Shown: one piece after another, positions 5,847-5,910 of the stretch
How the letters are laid out: each line of letters opens with the position of its first letter
Position numbering within the stretch: the first letter of the stretch is position 1
From: SKLM01 sp964514285
Lineage (GTDB): Bacteria; Chloroflexota; Anaerolineae; B4-G1
Direction: 5' to 3'
DNA: 5,910 nt
Assembly: GCA_964514285.1 (NCBI GenBank)
Contig: CAZEQC010000181.1
Location: forward strand, 1 to 5,910
Made by a program: the position numbers and the translations under genes
The notes under the pieces: generated by a model
Told to the model about the DNA's origin: nothing
The model's input: the letters and a program-made list of their open reading frames with translations, nothing else
The model's database searches: none

Positions 5847-5861
5847 ACCTTCCCGAAAGCT
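5847..5861 (-). repeat. REP-like copy F, directly upstream of the RAYT start
   Basis: Perfect 15-bp copy on the minus strand, 23 bases from copy G in the same orientation. Its GGGAAGG end provides the apparent Shine-Dalgarno of the RAYT gene. Confidence 0.9.
5848..5854 (-). promoter_or_regulatory. Shine-Dalgarno of the RAYT gene supplied by REP copy F
   Basis: GGGAAGG eight bases before ATG 5839 on the minus strand, wholly within the REP core. This is the same relation as at addB (six-base gap). Confidence 0.6.
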
Positions 5862-5869
5862 GCGGTCTC

Positions 5870-5884
5870 ACCTTCCCGAAAGCT
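5870..5884 (-). repeat. REP-like copy G (outer right repeat)
   Basis: Perfect 15-bp core, preceded on the minus strand by GTAGT, with further similarity to copy A out to 5902 (29 of 33 bases). It marks the right end of the RAYT unit. The remaining bases to 5910 show no other feature. Confidence 0.9.
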
Positions 5885-5910
5885 ACTACATTGCCTCCTC
5901 AAGACAAGAT

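Larger units (their letters stand above)
5233..5889. mobile_element. RAYT unit bounded by inverted REP repeats (REPtron-like)
   Basis: The ends match over 20 bp in inverted orientation with one difference: GTAGCAGCTTTCGGGAAGGT at 5233-5252 and the reverse complement of 5870-5889, with T in place of C at position 5. Inside each end lies another copy (E on the left, F on the right), so the gene sits between inverted tandem pairs. I see no clear target-site duplication, as expected for Y1 enzymes. The exact boundaries are inferred; the left outer copy is shared with the C/D REPIN-like pair. Confidence 0.7.

Noticed and set aside
5152..5889. CRISPR-like repeat array
   Set aside because: The repeats are only 15 bp, occur in both orientations and have irregular spacing; no cas gene is present. 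REP/REPIN structure explains them.
5840..5902. TTG start at 5902 for the RAYT gene
   Set aside because: The additional 21 residues would be encoded by REP copies F and G and are not RAYT-like. ATG 5839 has an SD at a good distance.

Overview
The window is a GC-rich bacterial stretch in which every supported gene lies on the minus strand, so transcription runs right to left. The codon bias, an AddB-type nuclease rich in low-complexity inserts, and an in-frame G/C-run palindrome reading as a Pro-Pro-Arg-Arg-Gly-Gly peptide would fit a Chloroflexota-like environmental bacterium. That placement is inference only; the window holds no phylogenetic marker gene.

Layout in transcription order, from the right edge: (1) a small REP-associated tyrosine transposase (RAYT, Y1/HUH single-strand nuclease) at 5839-5264, bracketed by two tandem pairs of a 15-bp REP-like sequence, AGCTTTCGGGAAGGT, in inverted orientation; (2) an intergenic space at 5131-5263 that is mostly REP material and includes a 100-bp hairpin-forming pair; (3) an unrecognised 170-aa protein with a CBS-like segment and a C-terminal zinc-ribbon-like CxxC...CxxH motif (5130-4618); (4) eight bases later, probably translationally coupled, a 327-aa integral membrane protein of unknown function (4609-3626); (5) a second REP pair, 99 bp long, which covers the end of the membrane-protein gene and the space before the next gene; (6) a large AddB-like helicase/nuclease subunit (3548 to beyond the left edge), open through all 1,182 codons visible, with its Walker A, PD-(D/E)XK and Fe-S cysteine motifs in place. 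Its partner AddA would be expected to the left of the window.

The main system of interest is the RAYT and its repeats. Seven REP copies (six full 15-mers and one 12-mer) occur in about 2.3 kb. Two pairs form REPIN-like inverted units of nearly equal length (99 and 100 bp). Two copies sit so that GGGAAGG is positioned as the apparent Shine-Dalgarno sequence of addB and of the RAYT gene itself. One copy supplies the last codons of the membrane protein. RAYT/REPIN partnerships are known in other bacteria; what may be new is this repeat family and its use as translation signals and coding sequence. Separately, the addB gene has absorbed in-frame repeats: a 72-bp tandem duplication beside a G/C palindrome, and a set of 30-bp repeats in a linker.
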